From JBOGED01 sp050743625 (GTDB lineage: Bacteria; Actinomycetota; Nitriliruptoria; Euzebyales; Egibacteraceae), in NCBI GenBank assembly GCA_050743625.1, contig JBOGED010000096.1, forward strand, positions 1-24,503: a DNA stretch of 24,503 bases, given 5' to 3'. Positions 6,860 through 15,200 of the stretch are shown here, piece after piece. The notes below the pieces were generated by a model. The model searched no databases and was not told the origin of the DNA. It worked only from the letters and a program-made list of their open reading frames with translations. Each line of letters starts with the position of its first letter. Positions within the stretch are counted from its first letter, which is position 1. The position numbers and the translations under genes were made by a program.

Positions 6860-7222
6860 GAATCCGGACCTCATCCGACACACCTCAGGTAGCGGTCGGT
6901 GGGATCCGCAACTCGCCAATCGCCATGCGCGTGAGCGCCGCCTCGGCCGTGTCCGCAGGTGTCGATGTCCAGCGCGGTGGAGTTTCACGTGCGTCGGGTG
7001 GACAACGGCTGCGGCTCGATCCGCGATCTCCTCCAGCCACGTCGAGACCGGGCGGGGGCTATATGACCACGTCGAACCCCGGGCGCGCCGCGACCGCGTG
7101 GAGGTCGCCCAGCACGGCAAGCACCCCGTGGGTCGACCGCGTGCGCGGCACGCGTCGACGACTCGTTCGAGCATCCAAGTCACGAGCGTGCGGCGCTGAG
7201 GCTCGTCGATAGCCAGCTGGAA
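6860..7222 (-). pseudogene. Degraded copy of cofC
   Basis: Bases about 6965-7222 align base by base with the intact cofC at about 8530-8775. Shared runs include ATGACCACGTC, CCCCGGGCGCGC, GGAGGTCGCC and CACGGCAAG, and at the right end TCACGAGCG, GCGGCGCTG and CTCGTCGA. The minus frame reads WMLERVVDACRAR like WMLGRVLDACLGA in CofC, then frameshifts; ADRAAAVVH and GVSDEV further on match ADRAASKAH and GVSDPV. Several indels break the frame and the ends are missing. The stretch 6650-6860 to its left shows nothing I can identify. Confidence 0.75.
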
Positions 7223-7229
7223 CCATGAG

Positions 7230-7256
7230 GTGTGCTACGCTGATTACGTGCTACAC
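7230..7256. promoter_or_regulatory. Probable promoter/operator of the vapBC pair
   Basis: Two direct copies of GTGCTAC (7232-7238 and 7248-7254) lie within 45 bases of the antitoxin start, in a short region ending with ACAC that mirrors GTGT at its left. TACGCT at 7236 could be a -10 box. Type II toxin-antitoxin pairs are normally autorepressed through such repeats; the assignment is positional. Confidence 0.35.
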
Positions 7257-7273
7257 GGGAGTTTGGGAAGAGT

Positions 7274-7504
7274 ATGGCCAACCTCACCTTGACCATCGAC
7301 GAGGATGTCCTGCGCCGTGCTCGCATACGGGCCTTGGAGCGCGGCACTTCGGTCAACGCGGTCGTGCGGGAGTTCATCGAGCGGTATGCCGGCAGTGAGC
7401 GTGAGCGCGAGGCGCTACGTGCATTCGGTGAGCTTGCGGATCGAGCTCAGGCCAGTAGCGGCCCTCGGGGCCGGTCATGGAGCAGAGACGAGCTGTATGA
7501 TTGA
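7274..7504 (+). CDS. vapB: VapB-type ribbon-helix-helix antitoxin
   Basis: A 76-residue protein starting MANLTLTIDEDVLRRARIRA and continuing ALERGTSVNAVVREFIERYA, the strand-helix-helix pattern of RHH (MetJ/Arc-type) DNA-binding antitoxins. The C-terminal half (SSGPRGRSWSRDELYD) is the flexible acidic/aromatic tail that usually occupies the toxin groove. GGGAAGAG lies just upstream of the ATG. Its stop overlaps the toxin start in ATGATTGA, implying translational coupling. It should neutralise the PIN toxin and repress its own promoter. The pair lies between broken copies of cofC and gpsA. Confidence 0.88.
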   Translation: MANLTLTIDEDVLRRARIRALERGTSVNAVVREFIERYAGSEREREALRAFGELADRAQASSGPRGRSWSRDELYD

Positions 7505-7919
7505 GCGCAGTTTTGTCGACACGAACGTCTGGGTCTACCGAGTCGACAGAGGCGAGCCTTTGAAGCGCGATGTCGCGCGGCGGCTGCTCGATGATGCGCC
7601 TTCAGGGTCCTTGGTGATCAGTACTCAGGTGCTGCAAGAGTTCTACAGCGTGACCACCCGAAGGCTTGCTACACCGCTCAGTGAGAACGAGGCTGCCGCA
7701 GCTGTGGAGCGCCTCAGCGACCTATTGGTCGTCGGCAGCGACTCGGCGTTCGTGCGCCAGGCGATCGGGATCAGCCGTAGCTCGCGGATCTCGTTGTGGG
7801 ACGCGCTGATCGTGCAAGCGGCGCTGGCTGGTGGATGCGACCGCATCCTGACCGAGGATCTGCAGCACGGCTCGGTGATTCAAGGAATGCCGGTCGTCGA
7901 TCCGTTCGCCCTCGCATAA
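7497..7919 (+). CDS. vapC: VapC-type PIN-domain toxin ribonuclease
   Basis: A 140-residue PIN-domain protein. The first metal-binding Asp is in SFVDTNVWVY near residue 8, a conserved acidic residue is in VLQEFYSVTTRR, and the SLWDALIVQAAL segment plus RILTEDLQHG carry the later acidic residues of the Mg-dependent active site. All four expected acidic positions appear present, so the toxin looks active. The ATG at 7497 overlaps the antitoxin stop; a longer frame from 7305 is only the overlap with the antitoxin gene. VapC toxins cleave RNA, often tRNA or rRNA; the target cannot be read here. Confidence 0.9.
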   Translation: MIERSFVDTNVWVYRVDRGEPLKRDVARRLLDDAPSGSLVISTQVLQEFYSVTTRRLATPLSENEAAAAVERLSDLLVVGSDSAFVRQAIGISRSSRISLWDALIVQAALAGGCDRILTEDLQHGSVIQGMPVVDPFALA

Positions 7920-7982
7920 CCATCTTTCGTCGGTGTAGATCGACGCCAGCATGCGAGGTGGGCGTCTCGGCTTTGGGGACCG

Positions 7983-8193
7983 GGCGTAGACCCGCGCCCG
8001 GCAGCTGAAGGTTCCTCGATGGGCAAGGTCGCGGTCATGGGATGGAGCCGTGAGGCACGGCGTTCGCGCTCCTGCGCCTCGACGCTGGCGAGGACGTACG
8101 GTCGTGGGCCGCTCACCCACCCGAAGTCGCCGAGACGGTCAATCGCGAGCGCCGGATCCCCCGATTACCTCGGTGAGGGGTTGCCCTGCGCCA
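7983..8193 (+). pseudogene. Degraded copy of the gpsA promoter and 5' coding region
   Basis: From GGCGTAGAC at 7983 the sequence follows 8943 onward: the same GGTTCCTCGATGGGCAAGG start region at 8011, then GGCGTTCGCGCTC-type, CTCGACGCTGGCGAGGACGT and CGAGAC/GGGTCAATCG matches. In the copy the nucleotide-binding GAGSWGT is changed and out of frame (MGKVAVMGWSREARRS). Near 8164 a deletion between two TACCTCGGTGA repeats (both kept in the intact gene near 9124 and 9139) is visible. The copy stops about 20 bases before the cofC stop codon. It is non-functional. Confidence 0.82.
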
Positions 8194-8213
8194 TGCCGGC
8201 TCTTTGCTGAGGT

Positions 8214-8834
8214 TTAGTGCCACCGCCCAGAGGTACGGTCAGCACCGAGGGTGCGGCAACCTACCCGGTCACGGAGCAGTCTGAGGTCCCCGGGGGTATC
8301 GACGTCCAGGGCAAGGTTGGGAAGGTTCATGCGCGTGGCGCGTACGCCGGCGGCGGCGGCGAGGCGTAGGTGAGCCGCGGCCGACGCGGGCCCGAACGCC
8401 GTCCCGACGACGTCCGGTGGCCGGCGGCCAAAGGCGCCCGTCCCTCCGTCTCGCGTTGGCACGACGATCACGGGGTCGCTCACTCCGCAGATCGTTTCGA
8501 GATCGGCGGCGGTCGCGAGGGGCAGGTCGGCGGGGATCACGAGGGTCGCGTGAGCCTTTGACGCGGCCCGATCCGCGGTCTCCAGGGCCACGCGGAGGCC
8601 GGGCGACGGCTCGATGACCACGTCCACCCCCGGGCGCGCAGCGACCGCCGCCGCCTGAAGGTCGCCTACCACGGCAAGTACCCGATCGATCGGCCGCGCC
8701 CCCAGACACGCGTCGAGGACCCGTCCCAACATCCAGATCACGAGCGCGCGGCGCTGGGCCTCGTCGAGATGGCCAGCCAGGCGGCTCTTCGCGTGGGGGA
8801 GCGCCTTCACGGGCACGATCGCGGTGACGCCCAT
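8214..8834 (-). CDS. cofC: 2-phospho-L-lactate / phosphoenolpyruvate guanylyltransferase (F420 biosynthesis)
   Basis: A 206-residue CofC/FbiD protein. It transfers GMP from GTP to 2-phospholactate or, in actinobacteria, phosphoenolpyruvate, the first committed step toward the side chain of coenzyme F420. Visible motifs: MGVTAIVPVKALPHAKSRLA (nucleotide-binding N-terminus with the Lys of P-V-K), VGDL, ALETADRA, LVIPADLPLA with the metal-binding Asp, and the GTGAFGRRPP and FGPASAAAHL segments of the substrate pocket. The ATG at 8834 was chosen because it starts at the first conserved strand. It is divergent from gpsA across 145 bases, the same layout as fbiD and gpsA in mycobacteria. The other F420 genes are not in this window. 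Confidence 0.92.
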   Translation of the reverse strand: MGVTAIVPVKALPHAKSRLAGHLDEAQRRALVIWMLGRVLDACLGARPIDRVLAVVGDLQAAAVAARPGVDVVIEPSPGLRVALETADRAASKAHATLVIPADLPLATAADLETICGVSDPVIVVPTRDGGTGAFGRRPPDVVGTAFGPASAAAHLRLAAAAGVRATRMNLPNLALDVDTPGDLRLLRDRVGCRTLGADRTSGRWH

Positions 8835-8979
8835 GGAGGCCCACTCTAGGTTGTTCGTTGGGTTTGGAGCGGTGAGGCGTCGAGCGCGCAGTCGTCGGCG
8901 TCGTGCGCTCACGTCTCGGGGCGATCCGTGCATCCAGGTCTAGGCGTAGACTCGCGCCCAGTCAGGTGGAGGTTCCTCG

Positions 8980-10002
8980 ATGGGCAAGGTCGCGGTCATG
9001 GGGGCGGGGTCGTGGGGCACGGCGTTCGCGCTCGTGTGCCTCGACGCTGGCGAGGACGTGCTGCTATGGGCCCGCCGCCCCGAGGTCGCCGAGAGGGTCA
9101 ATCGTGAGCACCGGAACCCCGACTACCTCGGTGACCTCTACCTCGGTGAGGCGTTGCGGGCCACGGCCGACCCGGCCGAGGCGCTGACTGGCGCCGAGGT
9201 GGTCGTGCTCGCGGTGCCCAGCCATGCGCTGCGCGTCTCGCTGGAGCGTTGGTCAGGCGACGTCCCGCGGGACGCGCTCGCGGTAAGCCTCATCAAAGGC
9301 GTCGAGCTTGAGAGCCGGTTGCGTGCCAGCGAGGTGATCCGGGCGGTCCTCGACCTGCCAGACCACCAGGTCGCAGTGGTGAGCGGTCCCAATCTCGCGC
9401 TGGAATGCGCACAGCGCCTGCCCGCGGGCTCGGTCGCGGCCGCGGTCCACGAGCGGGCGACCCGCCGCGTGCAGGCGCTGTGCCATACCGCCTATTTCCG
9501 CGTCTACACGAATCCCGACATCGTCGGCGTCGAGCTGGGGGGAGCGGTCAAGAACGCGATCGCGATCGGCGCGGGCATGGCCGACGGGATGGCGTTCGGC
9601 GACAACTCCAAGGCCACGCTCGTCACCCGGGGGCTCGCCGAGATGACCCGGCTGGGCGTCGCGCTCGGGGGGAACGCGCTCACCTTCTCAGGGCTTGCCG
9701 GGATGGGTGATCTGGTCGCCACCTGCATGAGCCGCCACTCGCGCAACCGGCACGTCGGCGAGCAGCTCGGTCGTGGCCGCTCGCTTGACGACATCGTGAG
9801 GGATATGAGCATGGTCGCCGAGGGCGTCCGATCGTCTCTCGCCATACTCGACATGGCGCGGGACAAGGGGGTGGAGATGCCGATCGTCCAGCAGGTGGTC
9901 GACGTGCTGCACGGGCGCTCGATGCCGAAGGACGCGGTGGGCGCGCTGCTCGGCCGCCAACCGAAACCCGAGCTTTACGGCCTCGAGGGCGCGGTCTCGT
10001 AA
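8980..10002 (+). CDS. gpsA: NAD(P)-dependent glycerol-3-phosphate dehydrogenase
   Basis: A 340-residue cytosolic enzyme reducing dihydroxyacetone phosphate to sn-glycerol 3-phosphate for phospholipid synthesis. The Rossmann motif GAGSWGTAFA is at residues 8-17. SLIKGVE (Lys106), SGPNLALECA and ELGGAVKNAIAIGAGM with catalytic Lys191 follow, then GDNSKATLVTRGLAEM and FSGLAGMGDLVATCMSRHSRNR, which binds substrate and cofactor. All key residues are present. GGAGG eight bases before the ATG is a good ribosome site. The ddl gene follows after 27 bases, so the two are probably cotranscribed. A broken copy of the 5' end lies at 7983. Confidence 0.96.
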   Translation: MGKVAVMGAGSWGTAFALVCLDAGEDVLLWARRPEVAERVNREHRNPDYLGDLYLGEALRATADPAEALTGAEVVVLAVPSHALRVSLERWSGDVPRDALAVSLIKGVELESRLRASEVIRAVLDLPDHQVAVVSGPNLALECAQRLPAGSVAAAVHERATRRVQALCHTAYFRVYTNPDIVGVELGGAVKNAIAIGAGMADGMAFGDNSKATLVTRGLAEMTRLGVALGGNALTFSGLAGMGDLVATCMSRHSRNRHVGEQLGRGRSLDDIVRDMSMVAEGVRSSLAILDMARDKGVEMPIVQQVVDVLHGRSMPKDAVGALLGRQPKPELYGLEGAVS

Positions 10003-10029
10003 GGACCGTTCTAAAGGAAGGTTGCGAAC

Positions 10030-11151
10030 GTGAGCGATGCCGTGGGTGTGGTGTTCGGAGGTCCCTCCCCCGAGCACGACGTCAGCGTGGTGACAGGCCT
10101 GCAAGCGGCGCACGCGCTGCTCGACCAGGGGATCGCGGTCGTCGCGCTGTACTGGACGAAGACGGGGGACTGGGCAAGCATCGACCCGCGCTCCGAGACC
10201 AGTGACCTCGCCGGCGGTGTCCCCGCTACCGCGGAGGAGTTGGAGCTTGGCCTGGGGCGCAAGGGTGGCTTCGCCCGGCGCAAGCGGCTCGGCGGGCGCG
10301 GCGCCGTCCCCCTCGACGTCGTGGTGAACTGCTGTCACGGTGGGCCAGGTGAGGACGGCAGCTTGCAGGGCGCGCTCGACCTCGCGGGGGTGCGCTATAC
10401 CGGCCCGTCACCGCGGTCCGCCGCGTTGAGCATGGACAAGCTCGCGTTCGCCGCGTTCGCGCAGGCGCAAGGCCTTCCCAGCCTGCCCCGGGTGAGCTAT
10501 TCCATCGCGGATGTTTCCCGGGACTGGGTCCCGCCGTTCCCCGCGCCGTACATCGCGAAGCCTCGCTACGGCGGCTCGTCGATCGGGATCGAGGTCGTCA
10601 AGGACGTCGAGTCGCTCCGCGCGCTCGTCGAGCACAGCGTCCATCTTTGTGACGGAGCGGTCATCGAGCCATATCTGGAGGACGCGGAGGACCTGAACAT
10701 CGCGATCCGCGCCTTCCCGAGACCAGAGCTCTCGGCCATCGAGCGACCCCTACGCGGCGAGGCGTCGTCACAGTTCCTCAGCTTCGAGGACAAGTACGTC
10801 GGTTCTGAGGGGATGGCGGGAGCCGCGCGGCAGCTCCCCGCGACCCTGCCCGACGAGATCGCCAGCGAGATCACGCGGTCCGCCGAGATCGTCGGTCGGT
10901 ACCTTCCCGTCCGGGGGGTCGTGCGGCTCGACTTCCTCCGCGACGGGTCGGACCTTTACGTCAACGAGGTCAACAGCATCCCCGGGTCACTCGCGAAATA
11001 TCTTTGGATCGCCCCGCCGCGATCATTCCCCGAGCTTCTCGCCGATCTCATCGGGGAGGCGCGGACACGGCCAACCTATCGCCCGTCCACCGAAGGAGCT
11101 GACGGCGAGCTTCTCCGCAAGGCCGGGTCCATCGCGGCGAAGCTCGCCTGA
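10030..11151 (+). CDS. ddl: D-alanine-D-alanine ligase family protein (ATP-grasp)
   Basis: A 373-residue ATP-grasp ligase that should join two D-alanines for the peptidoglycan stem peptide. The N-terminal motif FGGPSPEHDVSVVTG, the CCHGGPGEDGSLQGALDL segment, GVRYTGPSPRSAALSMDK, the ATP-grasp IAKPRYGGSSIGIEVV, and the metal-binding DFLRDG and NEVNSIPGS are in order. The last motif differs from the usual N-T-x-P-G-F-T: here it is NSIPGSLAKYLW, so acceptor choice could differ from standard Ddl. The start is GTG, with AAAGGAAGG 8-9 bases upstream. It is in an operon with gpsA and ends in tandem hairpins at 11168. A second, more divergent homologue is at 15854. Confidence 0.88.
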   Translation: MSDAVGVVFGGPSPEHDVSVVTGLQAAHALLDQGIAVVALYWTKTGDWASIDPRSETSDLAGGVPATAEELELGLGRKGGFARRKRLGGRGAVPLDVVVNCCHGGPGEDGSLQGALDLAGVRYTGPSPRSAALSMDKLAFAAFAQAQGLPSLPRVSYSIADVSRDWVPPFPAPYIAKPRYGGSSIGIEVVKDVESLRALVEHSVHLCDGAVIEPYLEDAEDLNIAIRAFPRPELSAIERPLRGEASSQFLSFEDKYVGSEGMAGAARQLPATLPDEIASEITRSAEIVGRYLPVRGVVRLDFLRDGSDLYVNEVNSIPGSLAKYLWIAPPRSFPELLADLIGEARTRPTYRPSTEGADGELLRKAGSIAAKLA

Positions 11152-11167
11152 GCGCGCTGTCGAACAT

Positions 11168-11206
11168 GGCGGATCCTCGGATCCGCCGACCTGGCCACAC
11201 GGCCAG
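11168..11206. terminator. Tandem hairpins between convergent ddl and the diiron enzyme gene
   Basis: GGCGGATCC-TC-GGATCCGCC (11168-11187) is a perfect 9-bp stem, followed by CTGGCC-ACAC-GGCCAG (11191-11206). They fill the gap between the ddl stop (11151) and the stop of the minus-strand gene (11214), so they probably stop transcription from both sides. No T-run follows either stem. Confidence 0.65.
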
Positions 11207-11213
11207 GGTGATC

Positions 11214-11951
11214 TCAACTCGAAAGCGCCCAGCCGGGTAACCGAGCTTCGGTGCGAAGCAGCGGCAGGATATCCTGATTCTTGTTAGGGTCTAGCAGATC
11301 AGCAAAAGCGGCGCTCAAGAGGCGAACTGTCGTCACGCTATTGCTGCAAATAGAAGCAAGCTGATCTTGGGACAACGGGATTGTATCGAAAAAGGTATCG
11401 AGGTCTCGGCTGTGGGATGGATCGAGTCCGGCGTGGTGCGCCAAGGTGCGGAATGCGGATTTTGGTAGCCCGGACCGCTCAATCATCTGGTTGATATCTT
11501 CGATCCTAGGGGGATACCCTTCCAGGACCGCTATATACCCCAAGAGGGCAACAGGATGATAGTGGCGGATCCAGTAGTATTGTGCCCCGACCAGCGCGGC
11601 AACGGTAGGTGGCGGTAAGCGGCGAAGTAAAGCCGTTCGATCCAACCCCAATTCTTCGAAGTCCTCGAGGAGCCATAGATCGTGATCTATCTCCTCAGGG
11701 ATATGCTTTGCAAAGTACATTTCGAGCTGAGCGGTCAAGGGGTCACGCGTTGACAGTTTCTCCGTCTGTGTCAACGCGTCCTGCATCAACGGCACGCTCG
11801 CCCGGACAATCGCATGAGACAAGAAAAGGTACTCGGGATAGAGCTCGGCAAGGTCGGGATGGCTCTTGAAATCTTGAAATGCTCGCCACAACGGAGAAAG
11901 AGCGGCGGCGATGCAATGATGAATTTTCTTGCGAGCGCGGGGTGGCGTCAT
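11214..11951 (-). CDS. Haem-oxygenase-like diiron oxidase/oxygenase (HDO type)
   Basis: A 245-residue all-helical protein with the ligand pattern of the haem-oxygenase-like metalloenzymes (TenA/PqqC/UndA fold, often named iron-containing redox enzyme). Candidate metal ligands are Glu86/Glu87 and His90 in HIPEEIDHD, Glu144 in GYIAVLEGYPP, and His173, Asp177, His180 and Asp184 in HHAGLDPSHSRDLD. Flanking motifs YYWIRHYHPVALLGY and PLSQDQLASI also fit. Relatives oxidise amino acids, fatty acids or peptide-derived substrates with O2. The gene follows the leader-like peptide gene after 26 bases on the same strand, so that peptide is a candidate substrate. Its base composition is clearly less GC-rich than ddl next door, suggesting transfer. 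The exact reaction is unknown. Confidence 0.75.
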   Translation of the reverse strand: MTPPRARKKIHHCIAAALSPLWRAFQDFKSHPDLAELYPEYLFLSHAIVRASVPLMQDALTQTEKLSTRDPLTAQLEMYFAKHIPEEIDHDLWLLEDFEELGLDRTALLRRLPPPTVAALVGAQYYWIRHYHPVALLGYIAVLEGYPPRIEDINQMIERSGLPKSAFRTLAHHAGLDPSHSRDLDTFFDTIPLSQDQLASICSNSVTTVRLLSAAFADLLDPNKNQDILPLLRTEARLPGWALSS

Positions 11952-11977
11952 GGCCGGGACACCTGGGTTGGCGGTCG

Positions 11978-12232
11978 TTATAGAATGAACGGGATCGGGG
12001 GGAATCTAAAGCCTTTGATCAGTCTTGCAATCCTGGCGACCAGCTCAAGTTCCTCCGGCGTCAACTCGGCCATTGCTTGGATAAATTCTTCTGGAAGGCC
12101 GGGGGTAAGTTCCTCATTCTCGCACGTCGCTGTCGGCTCCGTCAGGAATGAGCGGCGAAAATCTCCGTCTTCCAGCCGGTCCAAAAATTGACTCAAGGCA
12201 TCCGGATCGATGATTGGCAGTTCGTCAGGCAC
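11978..12232 (-). CDS. 84-residue peptide with NHLP/Nif11-like leader; possible RiPP precursor
   Basis: The sequence begins VPDELPIIDPDALSQFLDRL, then DFRRSFLTEPTA, LPEEFIQAMAELTPEELELV, and ends RLIKGFRFPPIPFIL. The arrangement F-R-x-x-F-L-x-x-P followed by a helical L-T-P-E-E-L-E-x-V segment resembles the leaders of NHLP and Nif11-clan RiPP precursors. A short hydrophobic, proline-rich tail of about 12 residues would be the core. There is one Cys (CENEEL, mid-protein). The GTG at 12232 was chosen because GAAAGGA lies about six bases upstream; a frame open to a GTG at 12274, overlapping the previous stop by one base, is possible. It lies between the cyclase/ATPase gene and the diiron enzyme gene on the same strand. 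I infer the role from leader resemblance and context only; a small accessory protein is the alternative. Confidence 0.6.
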   Translation of the reverse strand: MPDELPIIDPDALSQFLDRLEDGDFRRSFLTEPTATCENEELTPGLPEEFIQAMAELTPEELELVARIARLIKGFRFPPIPFIL

Positions 12233-12273
12233 GGCAAATCCTTTCAAGATCGGCTTGAAACGACAAGGCGGCA

Positions 12274-15200
12274 CTATTTGATGTCATGTATCTTGTCAAT
12301 TAGTTGTATCACCTTTTGGCGTGCATTCTCGGAAGATGTTGTATTGCCCTTCCGATCGTAGATATATTGGGCATCCTCGAACATCGCCTTGGCTTCTGGT
12401 AACCGGCCTGCCAAATGCAAAACTTCGGCCAGGTCCATGTGAGCCTCACCGCGGACCTGGAGAAAATCGGTCTGCGCGGCAAGACTCACGGCTTCCCGGC
12501 TCAAGCGTTCACCTTCCTCAAAATCTCCTCGAATGGCGATCGCCTTTCCTCGTATACCTCGCACTAGCACGTGTGTGTAGATGTCGGTCTCTCCCGCCAT
12601 CTCTTCACTGATGGTGGTAAATCGCTCAGCCTCCGCATAGTGGCCTTGCGCGAAAGTTGTCTTCGCGAGCAGGGCGGCTACCGACGAGCACCAGGCACTC
12701 TCTCCCATCCGCGCCAGGGCCTCGTATCCAGACCGCAGCTCGCTCTCGGCGGCCGCAAAATCTCCAGCGAGCAATTTTGCCCACCCGTAGAATTGTGACC
12801 ACGGCCCAGCGATCCAGACGCGCAGCCCAAGATCTTCGAGGATCGCTCTCGCCAGCGTCAACAGTTCGCTCGACTCTCGAAAGCGGCCCCGCATGGCCTC
12901 GAATGCACCGCGTGCAAAGAGCACGCTTGCCTTGACTTTTCGATCGCCATCGGCTCGCCTGAGGATCTCCTCACAGCGACGGATGCCTCTTTCAGGTGTT
13001 GTGGGACCGGCCCAGAGAGGAAGAGGGAGCCAGAAAAGGCAGTCCAGCTCCTCTTGCCGATCGCCAGTGCGCCTCGCATACGTGGCGGCGCGGTCCATCG
13101 CATCTTCCGCGGCTGAGAAATGAGCAAATGCGAGATGAACGACGCTCAGGAGACGCCAGCTCCTGGCAAGGCCCAGCTCATCGCCCGCCGCTTCGAAGAT
13201 GGGAATGGCATTCACCGCCTCGCGGCGGGCTTCCTCAGCTCCCCCCTGCTGGTTCGTGAATAGGCGCTGCATCGAGCGGGCGAGGAGAAGATGGGCGCGT
13301 AGCTGGACGTTGCCAGAGCTGGTTGCGGCCTCCAGCGCCTCCGCCAGCGTCACTTCAGCGTCCTCTAGCTCGCCCGTCGACATGAGTGCTTCGGCGAGAT
13401 TCGGAAGGAGGCTCAGACGTCGCTGATCGTGGGCAGGCAACAGTGCCACGGCCCGGGAAAGTAGATTGGCCGCCGCTCCCATGTCGCCTCGCGCAAGTGC
13501 TCTGATACCGGCGGTGGACAGGCGCTCCGCCGCTCGCCAGGCCAGTCCCCGGGCGTGGGCATCGGGCGGCCGGAGGTCCTTCCCATACCGATATGCGCTC
13601 TCCAGATGATAGCCGAGTATCTCCTCGTGCTCGCCGATACGTTCCCCTGCCGTGCGTTCCAGCCAGTCAGCAACCCGCTCATGCAGCTGAGCGCGCCCGA
13701 GTTTGGACGTGGCGTTGTAGGCGGCGTCTCGGATGAGGGCATGGTGGAAGCGAAAGACACGCTCTCGGCCGTTCGAGGGATGGGGGTTGGCAAGTTTCTT
13801 CGCGACTAGCGTCGTTAAGAGAGGTTCGACCCGGCGTCCAAGGCTCTCGGGAAGGAGCTCAACGAGAGCTTCCTGGGAGAACACCGTCCCCACTGCTGAG
13901 GCCGCCTCGATAATCTGGCGCTCGTCGGTGTCCAGGCGATCCAATCGCGTGGCCAATAGACCTTGAATCGTTGGTGGCAGCCTGATCTCGCGCAGGTTGG
14001 CCGTGGCGACCCATTGTCCGTTCGCTTCAGTGAGTAGGCCGTTATCGATGAGCATCGACAGGATCTCCTCGAGGTACAGCGGATTTCCCTCGGCCGTTTC
14101 GCTGATCCGAGCCCGTACCCTGCCCGCGAGCGTTCTTCTGCCGAGCAGGTTCTCCATGAATTGCTGGCTGTCTTGCTCAGAGAGCGGGCCGAGTTCAAGC
14201 GATGAGGCGTTGGCCTTGCCCTCACCCCAACTGGGACGTTGGGCAAGGAGGTCGGGACGCGCCAGGCAGAGCACCAGGACCGGGGCATGGCGCGACCAAT
14301 CAGTTATGTGATCAATGAGGTCTAAGAACGTTGGCTCGGCCCAATGGAGATCCTCGAATACGACGACCACCGCCTGCCGACGCGCGAGCGCCTCGAGCAA
14401 CTTGCGTACGCCCCAGAGGATTTCGTCGGAGGCTACGGTGGCCTGGACAAAGCCAACCAGCTGACCTACGCGTTCCACTATCAAGGGAGCCTCGTCTTCG
14501 CCTTGGAGCAGCCTGAGTAGCTTGGCTTGCGCACCTTGGGACGAGTCGTCGTCGCTCACGCCAGCGACTTGTTTCACAATCTCGGCGACCGGCCAGAAGG
14601 TGATGCCTTCGCCGTAGGAAAGGCAATGGCCCTGGAGCACGGTGGCCTCGTCATCAACCGATGCGACGAATTCCGCCGCCAGCCGAGACTTGCCAACTCC
14701 CGCTACGCCCAGGAGGGTAAACAGCTGGCAGGCCTGCTGGCTGACGACCTGTTCGAAAACTTGACGAAGCGCGTCCAGCTCCTCGCCGCGTCCCACCAGT
14801 GGTGTGTCGAGGCGCCGGGTTGGGGTAGTGTGGACGCCCGGTACAATCCGTAGCAGGCGAAATACACGAAGTCGATTGCTTTTCCCCTTGACGGCCAAAG
14901 GCTTGAGCGGCTCCACCTTCACCGCGCCTTTGACCAGCCGGTACGTGTCCTCCCCCAGAAGAATCTCTTGGGAGGAGGCCGCCTGCTCCAGCCTCGCCGC
15001 CACGTTCACCGCGTCACCGACCACCAGCGCCCCGCCCACGTCGCCATGATCGGTCACCACTTCACCTGTGTTCACCCCAGTTCGGGCCCGAACTGTGATT
15101 CCCCAATCCCTCTGCAGGTCCTTGTTGAGAGGCTCAAGGGCATCCCGCATCTCGGCTGCTGCCCGCACCGCCCGCAGCGCATCGTCCTCGTGCGCTTGTG

